The notes under the pieces: generated by a model
What the model saw: only the letters and a program-made list of their open reading frames with translations
What the model was told of the DNA's origin: nothing
The model's database searches: none
Program-made: the position numbers and the translations under genes
Assembly: GCA_041736255.1 (NCBI GenBank)
Contig: JBGSTZ010000172.1
Coordinates: 6,684 to 70,683 of the forward strand
DNA length: 64,000 nucleotides
Origin: AVCC01 sp041736255
GTDB taxonomy: Bacteria; Pseudomonadota; Gammaproteobacteria; Burkholderiales; Burkholderiaceae_D
Reading direction: 5' to 3'
Shown here: positions 37,519 through 45,502 of the stretch, piece by piece
How the letters are laid out: each line of letters starts with the position of its first letter
Numbering within the stretch: the stretch's first letter is position 1

Positions 37519-39044
37519 GATACGAGGTTCCAGACGAACTCATATTTTCTGATGCAATTATTACCGGAGCTGCAAAAGGGTTGGCGAAACGTGTGGGCTA
37601 TGAACGCCTGCTTCGGGCTTGGGACCGAAAGGAGTTTGATGCTGTAATTGTCGACGAAGTTAGTCGACTTGCCCGCGACCCAGTGGCACTCGCCCACTTG
37701 CAGGTACGTATTGAGAAAACCAGGGTTCGACTCATTTCAACAGATGGAATAGATTCAAATATACCGGGATGGCAATTGCAATACGGATTTTGTGGCGTGA
37801 TTGCTTCCCATTTCGTAAGGGAAACCGGACATCGGGTTATACGAGCGATGATAGGGCAATTAGAGCGCGGCTTCATGATTGCTGCACCTCCGTTTGGTTA
37901 TCGCATTTTACGACTAACAGAGGATGGCACGCATTGGATTATCGATGAAGCGAATGCCAAGCTCGTACAAGATATTTTTCAGCAACGGCGGCAAGGTGCA
38001 TCGCTGGCCGCCATCGCGAAGTCTCTTAACGAACTGGGGCTACCTTCGCCAAGGAAATCGAAGAAGGGAGAAGCGAGGTACTGGCGTCCCGCAACAATTC
38101 GACAAATGCTGCGGAACACAATTTATCGTGGACTTTTTGTCTGGAACGGCAGTCCGTTCTCCAAAGCGAAAGAAAAAAGGGGAGAAACAACACTGCAACC
38201 TGTGGACTACCCTCACCCGGAACTGCAACTAGTGGATGACGATACCTGGTTTTTCTGCAACCAATCCGGTAACGGTTGTATTGTCAGAGGGGGCGACAAA
38301 CATATGTTTGCCGGACTCGTGTCCTGTGGAACGTGCAATGCCAGGCTCACAGTCGCCACCGGTGGTTCAGCTCCGTCACTATATTGCGCACAGTGCGCCC
38401 AGGCAGAAGCTGTCGCGGTAACTGGTCGCGTTAGCAATTATGTTTCTGCGAAAGCGTTGCAGGCAGTGTTGATAAATGCAGTCAATAAAATATTTTCTGG
38501 GGAGGCGGAGCTTTTTTTCCGTGAACGACTGAAGGTCCGTCTTGAAGGAGGACAGGAGGTCAGAATCGCAGAGCTGAAGCAGCGTATTAGCAAGCGAGAG
38601 GGAAAATTAAAACTGCTACTGCGATTGCTATCGTCAGCAGAAACAGAGGACCCGGCAGTGGAACAAGAATATCAACACGTTCTCAACGATAAACGCCGTC
38701 TGTCGGCCGAACTGGCCGGTCTTGAAGCCGTATGGTCAGCCACGGACAAAGCGGCGATTGAACAACAATTGGAAGTTAACCCACGAGAGCTGCTCCCCCA
38801 TCTATTTTCGGGGGAAGTTCCAGCTGAAAAAACGAGAGCAGCATTGCGGCGTTTGTTTCCAAAAATTGTATTTTTGGGCAAACCAAGTCGATTCTGTTCT
38901 AAGTTCGCCCTCGAGTTTTCGCCCGGGGTGACGTTGGCAGAGGTCTCCGGAACGCAGGTAATCGATGATGGTGTGGTCACTCTGGAATATAGCGTGACTG
39001 GCGGTCCGAAACGCCCGTCGACGTGGGCAGTCGAGGAACTGTAA
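37416..39044 (+). CDS. large serine recombinase (integrase)
   Basis: A 542-residue large serine recombinase: an N-terminal resolvase domain (AIYARYSTEEQRATSIEDQV, catalytic Ser11), a recombinase domain and a zinc ribbon (VSCGTCNARL, then YCAQCAQ, about 306-330). A coiled coil (about 385-445) and a C-terminal tail follow. This class integrates elements at specific att sites without host factors and excises with a partner. The ribosome site AAGGAAG precedes the ATG. It is flanked by the XRE regulator and by a terminator directly after the stop. It is the most likely integrase of the rep-containing element. The att site was not identified. Confidence 0.9.
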   Translation: MAKAAIYARYSTEEQRATSIEDQVRRAREKAESLGYEVPDELIFSDAIITGAAKGLAKRVGYERLLRAWDRKEFDAVIVDEVSRLARDPVALAHLQVRIEKTRVRLISTDGIDSNIPGWQLQYGFCGVIASHFVRETGHRVIRAMIGQLERGFMIAAPPFGYRILRLTEDGTHWIIDEANAKLVQDIFQQRRQGASLAAIAKSLNELGLPSPRKSKKGEARYWRPATIRQMLRNTIYRGLFVWNGSPFSKAKEKRGETTLQPVDYPHPELQLVDDDTWFFCNQSGNGCIVRGGDKHMFAGLVSCGTCNARLTVATGGSAPSLYCAQCAQAEAVAVTGRVSNYVSAKALQAVLINAVNKIFSGEAELFFRERLKVRLEGGQEVRIAELKQRISKREGKLKLLLRLLSSAETEDPAVEQEYQHVLNDKRRLSAELAGLEAVWSATDKAAIEQQLEVNPRELLPHLFSGEVPAEKTRAALRRLFPKIVFLGKPSRFCSKFALEFSPGVTLAEVSGTQVIDDGVVTLEYSVTGGPKRPSTWAVEEL

Positions 39045-39061
39045 ATGCATCATTAATTTTT

Positions 39062-39090
39062 GGGCGGCTTTCGTAGCCGCCCCTTTTTTT
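39062..39090 (+). terminator. Rho-independent terminator of the recombinase gene
   Basis: GGGCGGCT-TTCGT-AGCCGCCC is a perfect 8-bp stem with a 5-base loop, followed by one C and seven T. Confidence 0.92.
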
Positions 39091-39140
39091 GCAATTATTC
39101 TTTTGTATTATATTGGGACCCTAACATGCTGAAGTCGTAA

Positions 39141-39302
39141 CCGTGCTTATCGGGTTGTCTCCCAAACCAAGAAAGTCTGGTGAATACGTGTGAAAATCCA
39201 GCACAATTTGGCGAAAATACGCATTTATTTCACTACACGAAGCAGAATTTCACTCATTTGTGGGAAATATTCCGCATGTGGGAGACAACCCGATAAGCAC
39301 GG
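39141..39302. mobile_element. 162-bp MITE-like element with 24-bp perfect inverted repeats
   Basis: The left end begins CCGTGCTTATCGGGTTGTCT and the right end is its exact inverted complement over 24 bases (39141-39164 and 39279-39302). The element is directly flanked by TCGTAA on both sides (39135-39140 and 39303-39308), a clean 6-bp target duplication. The interior has no ORF. The parent transposase family is not evident to me. Confidence 0.85.
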
Positions 39303-39308
39303 TCGTAA

Positions 39309-40117
39309 CTGCAGGACGCCCGTTCTGATGGTCGCGCGACCTCGCCCCGCCCAACCGGGATTCAAATAGATAAAATTGCCGAGCCTAGCTCAGATGGTCT
39401 GCTTCAACTCCCCTGTGCAAGCCGGTAGCATTCTAAATCCGTTCCGAATGCCTGCTTCGGCATACAGCCCACAGTCACACAAACCGTTGTGGTCGGCCTC
39501 GGTTCAATCGACCGCCACAATGGAGCAAGCGCCGACGAGAACGGGTCATCATATAAGGTGAAGGCGGCGGAGGTAGCGCTGTCAAGTTTGTTCGGTTGAA
39601 AAAGCGAGAAATGGCTGAAACTCAAACCGACGCCATATTGAGCGGAACATTGCTGGGCAGCGAGGCGCAGGGTGACAGCCTGCACTTCGCGCACTTTACT
39701 TTGTCGGGAAGGACTTCAAACTGGAAGGCCAAGTGGATGTGAATATCGGATTCAGTGCCACCTCGCCAATACTAAAGTACAGGCCCACACGCTGACAAAT
39801 GCAAGATGCGGCGATGAATAGCAAATCTGTGCTTTTGGAGACCCCCCCCGATTCGGCAGAAATTGTCAGCTGGGCGCCACTGCGCAAAACGGGCGCGCTG
39901 CTTTCGCGACCAAATACACCTTCACGTGGCGAAGGCGTCCCCTTATATAAGTGCTTTGCGTCGCTCACAGGGTGCTATGTCACGCTGGGAAAAATGGCCT
40001 GGACGAAGCCTTGAGCGAAAGAGAGAAAAGTGTCATTTAATTATCTGAGGCTCTCCCAAAACTTCGACCGCCTGCTACCATGCAGAGACAGTCAGGCCAA
40101 CCTTTGCAGGGATATCA
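39309..40117. other. degraded stretch before the GmtX-like gene
   Basis: No intact gene. A 42-codon ORF at 39611 (MAETQTDAILSGTLLGSEAQ and onward) may be a gene remnant. A short CTAGCTCAGATGGT at about 39387 looks tRNA-like but has no fold to match. If the island's trio partners (GmtY/GmtZ) were ever here, they have been lost. Confidence 0.4.
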
Positions 40118-40837
40118 TTGAACTTACCCCTAATCCATCCCGATACCGTCTACCACGCCTTGTCTTCCAAACCGGGCCGGTCAGAACGCCGTAATGCATT
40201 GAAGCGGCTCCACGAGATATGCGGCAACCAATACCAGAACGGTGCCACTGATTTCTCGATTGCTACAATCGGCAAAGCGTGCGAAATCCAAGGCATCCTG
40301 AAAGCTAGGGTTCTTTACAATGCATCTTCGGCTGACTATAAGGCGCTGATTGATGCCTGGGCCGTATTCGGCGTCAACAATATCAGCAGTGGAACCGAGG
40401 GCGAAACGGTGGACGTCAGAAGCGCCATCGAGACTCAAAAAATCCGGAATAACGATGTATCCCGGATTTCTGACCCTGGCATTCGGGCACACGTTCAGGC
40501 ACTTATCGACGACCGGAACCGCTTACGGGTTCAGTTAAGTCTCATGAACGCTGAAAAATACTTGCGTGACGGTGAAGCTGCGAAGAAAGCCGCGTTGGAA
40601 GAGGCGCCGGTAAAATCCCCCAGAGGTCGCCCACTTAAACATGTGTCCGAATGGGCATTAACGCCCGTGGACCTCACCGCGCTCAAGAACGCCATTTCGC
40701 CGGAATTCATCAAGAGTCAACATTGGCGTCAGGGCCCACAGGGTGAAATTCGCGACGCACTTGGGGAAACCCTCTATGCGCCGGGATACCTACAAGGAAT
40801 TAAGAAGATGCTCGCGAACGCGAACCTTACAGACTAG
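40118..40837 (+). CDS. GmtX-like protein (gamma-mobile-trio family)
   Basis: A 239-residue protein. The N-terminal part RNALKRLHEICGNQYQNGAT, then DFSIATIGKACEIQGILKAR, then YKALIDAWAV resembles my memory of GmtX, the small third member of the GmtY-GmtZ-GmtX recombination trio of defence-carrying islands. The middle is coiled-coil-like (HVQALIDDRNRLRVQLSLMN). The C-terminal GRPLKHVSEWALTPVDLTAL is less conserved. The usual partners, a tyrosine recombinase and a large integrase, are not next to it, so it is an orphan or a relic at the island end. The assignment is from memory of the family and needs a profile check. Confidence 0.55.
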   Translation: MNLPLIHPDTVYHALSSKPGRSERRNALKRLHEICGNQYQNGATDFSIATIGKACEIQGILKARVLYNASSADYKALIDAWAVFGVNNISSGTEGETVDVRSAIETQKIRNNDVSRISDPGIRAHVQALIDDRNRLRVQLSLMNAEKYLRDGEAAKKAALEEAPVKSPRGRPLKHVSEWALTPVDLTALKNAISPEFIKSQHWRQGPQGEIRDALGETLYAPGYLQGIKKMLANANLTD

Positions 40838-41057
40838 TTTGCCTGTTAGTAATCCGGAGGATAACTATGTATGGTTGCGCGGGCCATGCCGTACTTCACA
40901 AGTTGTCGCAATCTTGTCGCATAGCCCAAACCAAAACAGACCACTCCAGTCCAATCTGGCGAAAACAGATAAATGTAATATCTATCCTAAGTAGATGAAA
41001 ACACAGACTTTTGTGTAGTCTACGGTGGTCACCAGCAAAATTGCTGACGACGGGAAA

Positions 41058-41419
41058 TGGTGGAGGCGGCGGGAATCGAACCCGCGTCCAGAAGTACTCT
41101 ACAGACAGTTCTACATACTTAGTGCTGCCATTTAATTTAATCCGTACGACGCGGACGCACACGCTGCGTAAAGACGAGCCGCCTATTGTTTAACAACTGA
41201 CCAAGCGACACGGCCGATTGCGATTCCTTGTAAATGACTCTACTGCTGTTGCCAGCCCACCCCAAGGAAGAAGTGGTGTAGAGCAAGCCGGTTATTAAGC
41301 GGCTAGTGCGTACGAGTTATCGTTTGCAGTTGTGTTTTTTCTGGATGTATTTACGAGGTAACCAGTCCTCGGTATGCCCTGCTCTGCTTTGCAACCCCTG
41401 TCGAAACCTGGTCGCCCCC
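41058..41419 (-). ncRNA. ssrA: tmRNA (ssrA)
   Basis: Transfer-messenger RNA, which rescues stalled ribosomes and tags the nascent protein for proteolysis. The 5' end is GGGGGCGACCAGGTTTCGAC (41419 downward). The 3' end has a T-arm (GGTTCGATTCCC) and CCTCCACCA, pairing with the 5' end as a 7-bp acceptor stem (one G-U). The tag frame (41327 down to 41295) reads ANDNSYALAA after the usual alanine resume position and ends TAA TAA, a betaproteobacterial-type tag. The gene is one-piece, not permuted. Its 3' end faces the accessory region, the usual side for island integration into ssrA. Confidence 0.95.
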
Positions 41420-41569
41420 AATACAGAACTTGTATTGTAGCCTAGTACTTGGTATCTCGCTGATGGGTTTCAAGAGTCTGTGGCAAAAGAAAAACTGCTT
41501 GAACTCTCCCGCAGGGAAAACATTAGAGATTTCCGGTCTACGGATATCGAACTGCCCAGACCGACGAAT

Positions 41570-41594
41570 GGAACTTTTTTAACGCCCGTTCGTT
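41570..41594 (+). promoter_or_regulatory. candidate ECF sigma autoregulated promoter
   Basis: GGAAC (41570) and CGTTCGTT (41587) are 12 bases apart. The same pair with identical spacing occurs at 43126 before the secreted-protein gene. GGAAC/CGTT is the standard ECF -35/-10 type. The -10 box ends 10 bases before the sigma ATG, so a transcript from here would be nearly leaderless. Confidence 0.7.
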
Positions 41595-41604
41595 AAACTA
41601 CATA

Positions 41605-42153
41605 ATGCGAATCTTTTCCAACCTAAACGACCATCAGTGCGTGACGCTGGCCCAAAATGGCGATAACAAGGCATTTTCGGAACTGGTTGCGCGTTATCAG
41701 GATCGTATTTATCGCTTTCTGGTGCGTCTGACGGGCGCGCCGGATGCGGCGCTGGATTTGACGCAGGATACTTTTTTGCGGGCTTATCAAAATCTGGCGC
41801 GCTGGCGTCCCGATGCGCTGTTCAAGACTTGGCTGTTCCGGATCGCGCGCAATATTGCATTCGACCGCTTGCGGCGTGAAAAACGGGTGGTTTTTGTCGA
41901 ATGGGAAGAAGATTTTACACAGCAAGATCCGGCGGCCGGGCCCGATGCGAAATTGGAGACGGTGCAACGCTATCGCCAGTTAGAAGCCGCACTGGGAAAG
42001 TTGCCGACGGAGCAGCGCGAGATTTTGCTGCTGCGTGAAATCGAAGAAATGACTTACGATGAAATCGCCCTGGTTTTGGACTTGAACCTCGGCACAGTCA
42101 AATCGCGCATCGCCCGGGCGCGCATCGCTTTACTGGCCCACATGGAACATTGA
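41605..42153 (+). CDS. ECF-family RNA polymerase sigma factor
   Basis: A 182-residue sigma-70 family protein with only regions 2 and 4, the ECF layout. Region 2 is AFSELVARYQDRIYRFLVRL, then ALDLTQDTFLRAYQNL and WLFRIARNIAFDRLRR (about 28-95). Region 4 is LPTEQREILLLREIEEMTYD, then LGTVKSRIARARIAL (about 130-178). It directs RNA polymerase to stress-type promoters. It is followed at 42168 by a zinc-finger anti-sigma factor and then a Spy-like protein, so the unit is a self-regulated envelope-stress or metal-stress regulon. Confidence 0.93.
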   Translation: MRIFSNLNDHQCVTLAQNGDNKAFSELVARYQDRIYRFLVRLTGAPDAALDLTQDTFLRAYQNLARWRPDALFKTWLFRIARNIAFDRLRREKRVVFVEWEEDFTQQDPAAGPDAKLETVQRYRQLEAALGKLPTEQREILLLREIEEMTYDEIALVLDLNLGTVKSRIARARIALLAHMEH

Positions 42154-42167
42154 TGGGAGAACTTGTT

Positions 42168-42608
42168 ATGCCTTGTCCACAATACAACAAAATATCTACT
42201 TACCTGGATCAAGCGATGGCGGTCTTGGAGCGCGCGCAATTCGCAACGCATGTCGAGACTTGCCCGCTGTGCCAGCATCAACTAGAGGCAATGGCTGCAA
42301 TGCAACAAAATCTGCGCGACCTGCCTTCGCCAGTTTTGGGATTCGATCTGGCGGCCCGGCTGCAAGACCGCATCGGTAGCAGTGCCGTGCAACGCCAGCC
42401 TGCCCGGTCTTTTTGGTTCGCATGGGCTCCGGGCGGATTGACGGCGGCTGCATCGCTGGCCTGTGGTATTTGGCTCGGCGCGCTGCTGACGGGTGGCGCA
42501 GTCAGCAGCGCGCCGCCGACCGTGATGGTGCGGGTATTCGATTCGGTGCCGCCGGGTGGATTATGTGCTGCCACTGAACTCTGTCGTCTATCAAGAGGAA
42601 TGCAATGA
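42168..42608 (+). CDS. zinc-finger anti-sigma factor (zf-HC2)
   Basis: A 146-residue protein. The N-terminal anti-sigma zinc finger is HVETCPLC (His28, Cys32, Cys35). One membrane helix lies at about 88-112 (GGLTAAASLACGIWLGALLT), with a periplasmic tail. It should hold the upstream ECF sigma factor inactive at the membrane until released. I prefer ATG 42168 (GGGAGA 7 bases upstream) over the ATG at 42150, which overlaps the sigma stop codon. Confidence 0.85.
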   Translation: MPCPQYNKISTYLDQAMAVLERAQFATHVETCPLCQHQLEAMAAMQQNLRDLPSPVLGFDLAARLQDRIGSSAVQRQPARSFWFAWAPGGLTAAASLACGIWLGALLTGGAVSSAPPTVMVRVFDSVPPGGLCAATELCRLSRGMQ

Positions 42609-43090
42609 ATCGCAACATGGGGAACATTGGGAAATGGTTATTGGTGGCTTCACTTTCGCTTAATCTCGGCTTCGCTGCCACGGTCGTTTATAACCAACTG
42701 CGAACAATTCCGGCATCCCGGAACGTGCAGAGCGCACAGCCGGTCAGCCTGCCAGATCATCTGCAATTGACTGCCGAACAACGGATTCGATGGCACCAGA
42801 TCGAGCAAGGTTTCGTTGCCGATCTGGCCGCCAACTGGCGCGAAATCGGACAGCATCGCGAAGCGCTGATAAAGCACATTTTTTCGGCCCAGCCCGAGCG
42901 CGCAAAAATCGATGCTGAGCAAGCCAGGATCGCGACATTGCAGGACACGCAGCAGCGCCGCGTGATCACGCAACTGCTGGCTGAGCGCGAACTGCTGGAT
43001 CAGCGGCAGCGCGCTGCATTGATGGCGCTACTGCTTGACCGTTACAAGAATGAAGCCACGGAAGAAGAATTGCTGCACCGTGATCCATAA
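42605..43090 (+). CDS. Spy/CpxP-like periplasmic protein
   Basis: A 161-residue protein with one N-terminal hydrophobic segment (WLLVASLSLNLGFAATVVY), followed by LTAEQRIRWHQIEQGFVADL and long amphipathic helices rich in Gln/Arg. This is the CpxP/Spy/ZraP type, all-helical periplasmic chaperone or metal-sensing proteins that often serve as sensing partners of ECF systems. The ATG overlaps the anti-sigma stop (ATGA). Its likely role is detecting envelope or metal stress and signalling to the anti-sigma factor. Confidence 0.75.
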   Translation: MNRNMGNIGKWLLVASLSLNLGFAATVVYNQLRTIPASRNVQSAQPVSLPDHLQLTAEQRIRWHQIEQGFVADLAANWREIGQHREALIKHIFSAQPERAKIDAEQARIATLQDTQQRRVITQLLAERELLDQRQRAALMALLLDRYKNEATEEELLHRDP

Positions 43091-43125
43091 AAATCCGGTC
43101 ACTTCGACATAAATTTGAAAAAAAT

Positions 43126-43150
43126 GGAACATGCGCACTTGCCGTTCGTT
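43126..43150 (+). promoter_or_regulatory. candidate ECF-dependent promoter of the secreted-protein gene
   Basis: GGAAC (43126) and CGTTCGTT (43143) are separated by exactly 12 bases, as before the sigma gene. The -10 box is about 60 bases upstream of the ATG at 43211, giving a normal leader. Confidence 0.7.
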
Positions 43151-43210
43151 TAAACAAGCAGTCGGACGTTTTGCTCGACATAACTTGATTCAAGCTGATA
43201 CGGAGTTCGC

Positions 43211-43693
43211 ATGAAATACCCTAAATTTTTACTGCTGGCAATCGCCCTGGCGTTGCCTTTAACCACATTGGCCGGCGAGGCTGCCAAACATGCTCACAGC
43301 GCAGCGGCGCAAACCCAGCTTGAACTCAATGCCGGAAAAGAATGGACCACCGATGCACCATTGCGCCAGGCCATGAGCAATATTCGCAGCACAGTAACAA
43401 CGGCATTGCCGGCAGCCCACGGCGGCAAGCTTACGCCGGCGCAATACGATACGTTCGGCAATGATGTCACCGCACAAATCACCTACATTGTGCAGAACTG
43501 CAAGCTTGATCCAGCAGCAGACGAACAACTTCACATCATCGTGGGCGACATCATGAACGGCATTGATACTGCAGCAGGCAAACAGCCTGATCAGAAAAGA
43601 GCGCTGGGCGTGGTCCAGATTGCGCAAGCACTGAATAGTTATGGCAAGTATTTTGATCAGGCAGACTGGAAAGCGGTCAAGCTGCCGGATTAA
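43211..43693 (+). CDS. secreted conserved protein, probable ECF target
   Basis: A 160-residue protein with a clear signal peptide (MKYPKFLLLAIALALPLTTLA, cut before GEAAKHAH). Mature features include LTPAQYDTFGNDVTAQITYI, then NCKLDPAADEQLHIIVGDIM, a pattern seen in a periplasmic family of metal/stress-related proteins I cannot name with certainty. The RBS CGGAG precedes the start by 7 bases. With the matching ECF-type promoter upstream, it is probably the effector output of the sigma factor. Confidence 0.75.
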   Translation: MKYPKFLLLAIALALPLTTLAGEAAKHAHSAAAQTQLELNAGKEWTTDAPLRQAMSNIRSTVTTALPAAHGGKLTPAQYDTFGNDVTAQITYIVQNCKLDPAADEQLHIIVGDIMNGIDTAAGKQPDQKRALGVVQIAQALNSYGKYFDQADWKAVKLPD

Positions 43694-43736
43694 TCCATCG
43701 GACTTAGGCCAAACAAGCGCAGACAGGGGTTTTGGT

Positions 43737-44441
43737 TCAGCGATCATCTTGTGCCAAAACCCGGCCTTTGCCGTCGGCATGTCTCGCCTGACCCACGATT
43801 AGTAACAACACCAGCAGCGCAATGAACGGCATCAGCAGCGCATCTGCAGACCCCATTGCCCACAGCGTGGCGCCGCTGATGACGCACCAGATTATCGGGA
43901 TGCACAACAATACCGGGCGTATCCAGCCCGACACTAATAGCAGGATACCCAGCGTTGCAATGACGGTAGGATCGGGCGCAATGCCGAAGATTTCGGCCTG
44001 CAGCCACGGCCGCCCGATGGCCGCTCCGATCCATGGTTGAAGCGCCAGCGCGAAGATAAACAGATAAAGACCAGCGCGACGGAGTGCATAGTCTGCCGAT
44101 CTAAATATCAGTTGACCGCGAATGACTCCAATCCAGATCAACAGCAGCGCCTCAATCACAAACCCGAGCGCGAAATAACGCGCTGCCCAATTGATGGTTG
44201 CGTAGCGCTCGATGTGATACGCCCACGCCACCCAAAGCCAGCACACGGCGAGAATCGCCGCGACGATCCGTCCTTGCCAAGGGCGGGCGCGCTGCAAGCA
44301 CATCAGAATCACGATGCCGAGCGCGATGGCCACGATCTGGGCCGGCCATATTTCGCGGTTGTAGAGTGCAAACAGCCGAGTGTAGGTCTGCGCCGAGAAC
44401 ATCAGTAGGTCCGACAGCCTATAAGTCCACCACTCGGACAT
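43737..44441 (-). CDS. DUF6064-family membrane protein
   Basis: A 234-residue protein with six or more membrane helices. The start (SEWWTYRLSDLLMFSAQTYT, then RLFALYN) is the DUF6064 signature. The ATG shares one base with the stop of the upstream reductase gene (TGATG), so the two are co-translated. Function unknown; the hydrophobic pattern suits an integral inner-membrane protein. Confidence 0.8.
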   Translation of the reverse strand: MSEWWTYRLSDLLMFSAQTYTRLFALYNREIWPAQIVAIALGIVILMCLQRARPWQGRIVAAILAVCWLWVAWAYHIERYATINWAARYFALGFVIEALLLIWIGVIRGQLIFRSADYALRRAGLYLFIFALALQPWIGAAIGRPWLQAEIFGIAPDPTVIATLGILLLVSGWIRPVLLCIPIIWCVISGATLWAMGSADALLMPFIALLVLLLIVGQARHADGKGRVLAQDDR

Positions 44442-45370
44442 CAGAGTTTCTCGACGTAATTAATCATGCGGCGGCGCATCGCTTCGTCCGGTAAATGGCC
44501 GAATGCGGCGCCGATGTTTTCGCGCACGTGCGCCACGCTGGAGGTCGCCGGAATGGCGCAGGTGACCCCCGGATGCGCAACGATGAATTTGAGCAGGAAC
44601 TGGGCCCAGTTCGCGCAATCGATATCAGCCGCCCATGGCGGCAACGGATGACGTTGTACCGCCCGGATCAGCGCTCCCTGGCGAAATGGCCGGTTGACGA
44701 TCACACCGATGCCGCGGTCAATCGCCAGCGGAAGAATGCGTTTTTCTACCTCGCGGTCCAGAATGTTGTAGGTGATCTGGACGAAATCAATCGGATGGTT
44801 GCGCATGATCTGCTCAATTTCGGAATGGCGGCGGCCCTCGGAAGTCGTGATCCCAACATAGCGCAGCCGGCCGGCCGATTTCATCGCAAAAAGCGTTGGC
44901 AGATGCGCCTGCCAGGACAGCAGGTTGTGGGCCTGCAGCAGATCGAAACGTGCAATGCCCCAATGCCGGCGCGATGTCTCGATCTGGCCCGGGCCACCTG
45001 AGCCGGACGAAATCCAGACCTTGTCTGCGGAAAATACACGCGACGCCATGCCCAATTTTTTCAGACCTTCGCCAATGACTTGCTGCGAGGAGCCGTACAT
45101 CGGCGAGGAATCGATCAGCCGCCCGCCTGCATCGAAAAAATTGCGCATCACCTCGATGCAGGCATCGCGGGCGACACGGTCATTGCCCACATTGAAAGTG
45201 ATCCAGCTTCCCAGCCCGATCAGCGGCAAAACTTCGCCCCCGGGACGGATCGGCCGCGTGAGTATGGCCTGTTGCGGCGCTGCGAACGCAGGGCCCAAGA
45301 TGGCGCCAGCCCCGATTGCCAACAAGGATTGGAGCAGGCAACGGCGACGCGGATCTGAAAGCTGCAGCAT
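44441..45370 (-). CDS. Tat-exported aldo/keto reductase
   Basis: A 309-residue NAD(P)H-dependent aldo/keto reductase with an N-terminal twin-arginine signal (DPRRRCLLQSLLAIGAGAIL). I place the start at ATG 45370, because GGAGG lies exactly 6 bases upstream; an ATG at 45388 would add 6 residues with no ribosome site. The catalytic tetrad is visible: Asp87 and Tyr92 (LIDSSPMYG), Lys117 (ADKV) and His148 (QAHNLL). Later IPATSSVAHVRENIGA binds the cofactor. It probably acts in the periplasm. The substrate is unknown. The DUF6064 gene is co-translated downstream. Confidence 0.9.
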   Translation of the reverse strand: MLQLSDPRRRCLLQSLLAIGAGAILGPAFAAPQQAILTRPIRPGGEVLPLIGLGSWITFNVGNDRVARDACIEVMRNFFDAGGRLIDSSPMYGSSQQVIGEGLKKLGMASRVFSADKVWISSGSGGPGQIETSRRHWGIARFDLLQAHNLLSWQAHLPTLFAMKSAGRLRYVGITTSEGRRHSEIEQIMRNHPIDFVQITYNILDREVEKRILPLAIDRGIGVIVNRPFRQGALIRAVQRHPLPPWAADIDCANWAQFLLKFIVAHPGVTCAIPATSSVAHVRENIGAAFGHLPDEAMRRRMINYVEKL

Positions 45371-45502
45371 CGGAAACCTCCGTTTCATATCGCATAGTTT
45401 GATATTGTGCCGGCATCCGGAGTTCCACCCGAACTTTGCCTTTTGCTGTCTTCATGCAAGAAGTCTCACCGAAGTCTCACCGGAATTTCACCGAATGCTT
45501 GC

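Noticed and set aside
39380..39470. tRNA-like stretch CTAGCTCAGATGGT
   Set aside because: No acceptor stem, no T-loop GTTCGA at the right distance and no cloverleaf could be drawn.
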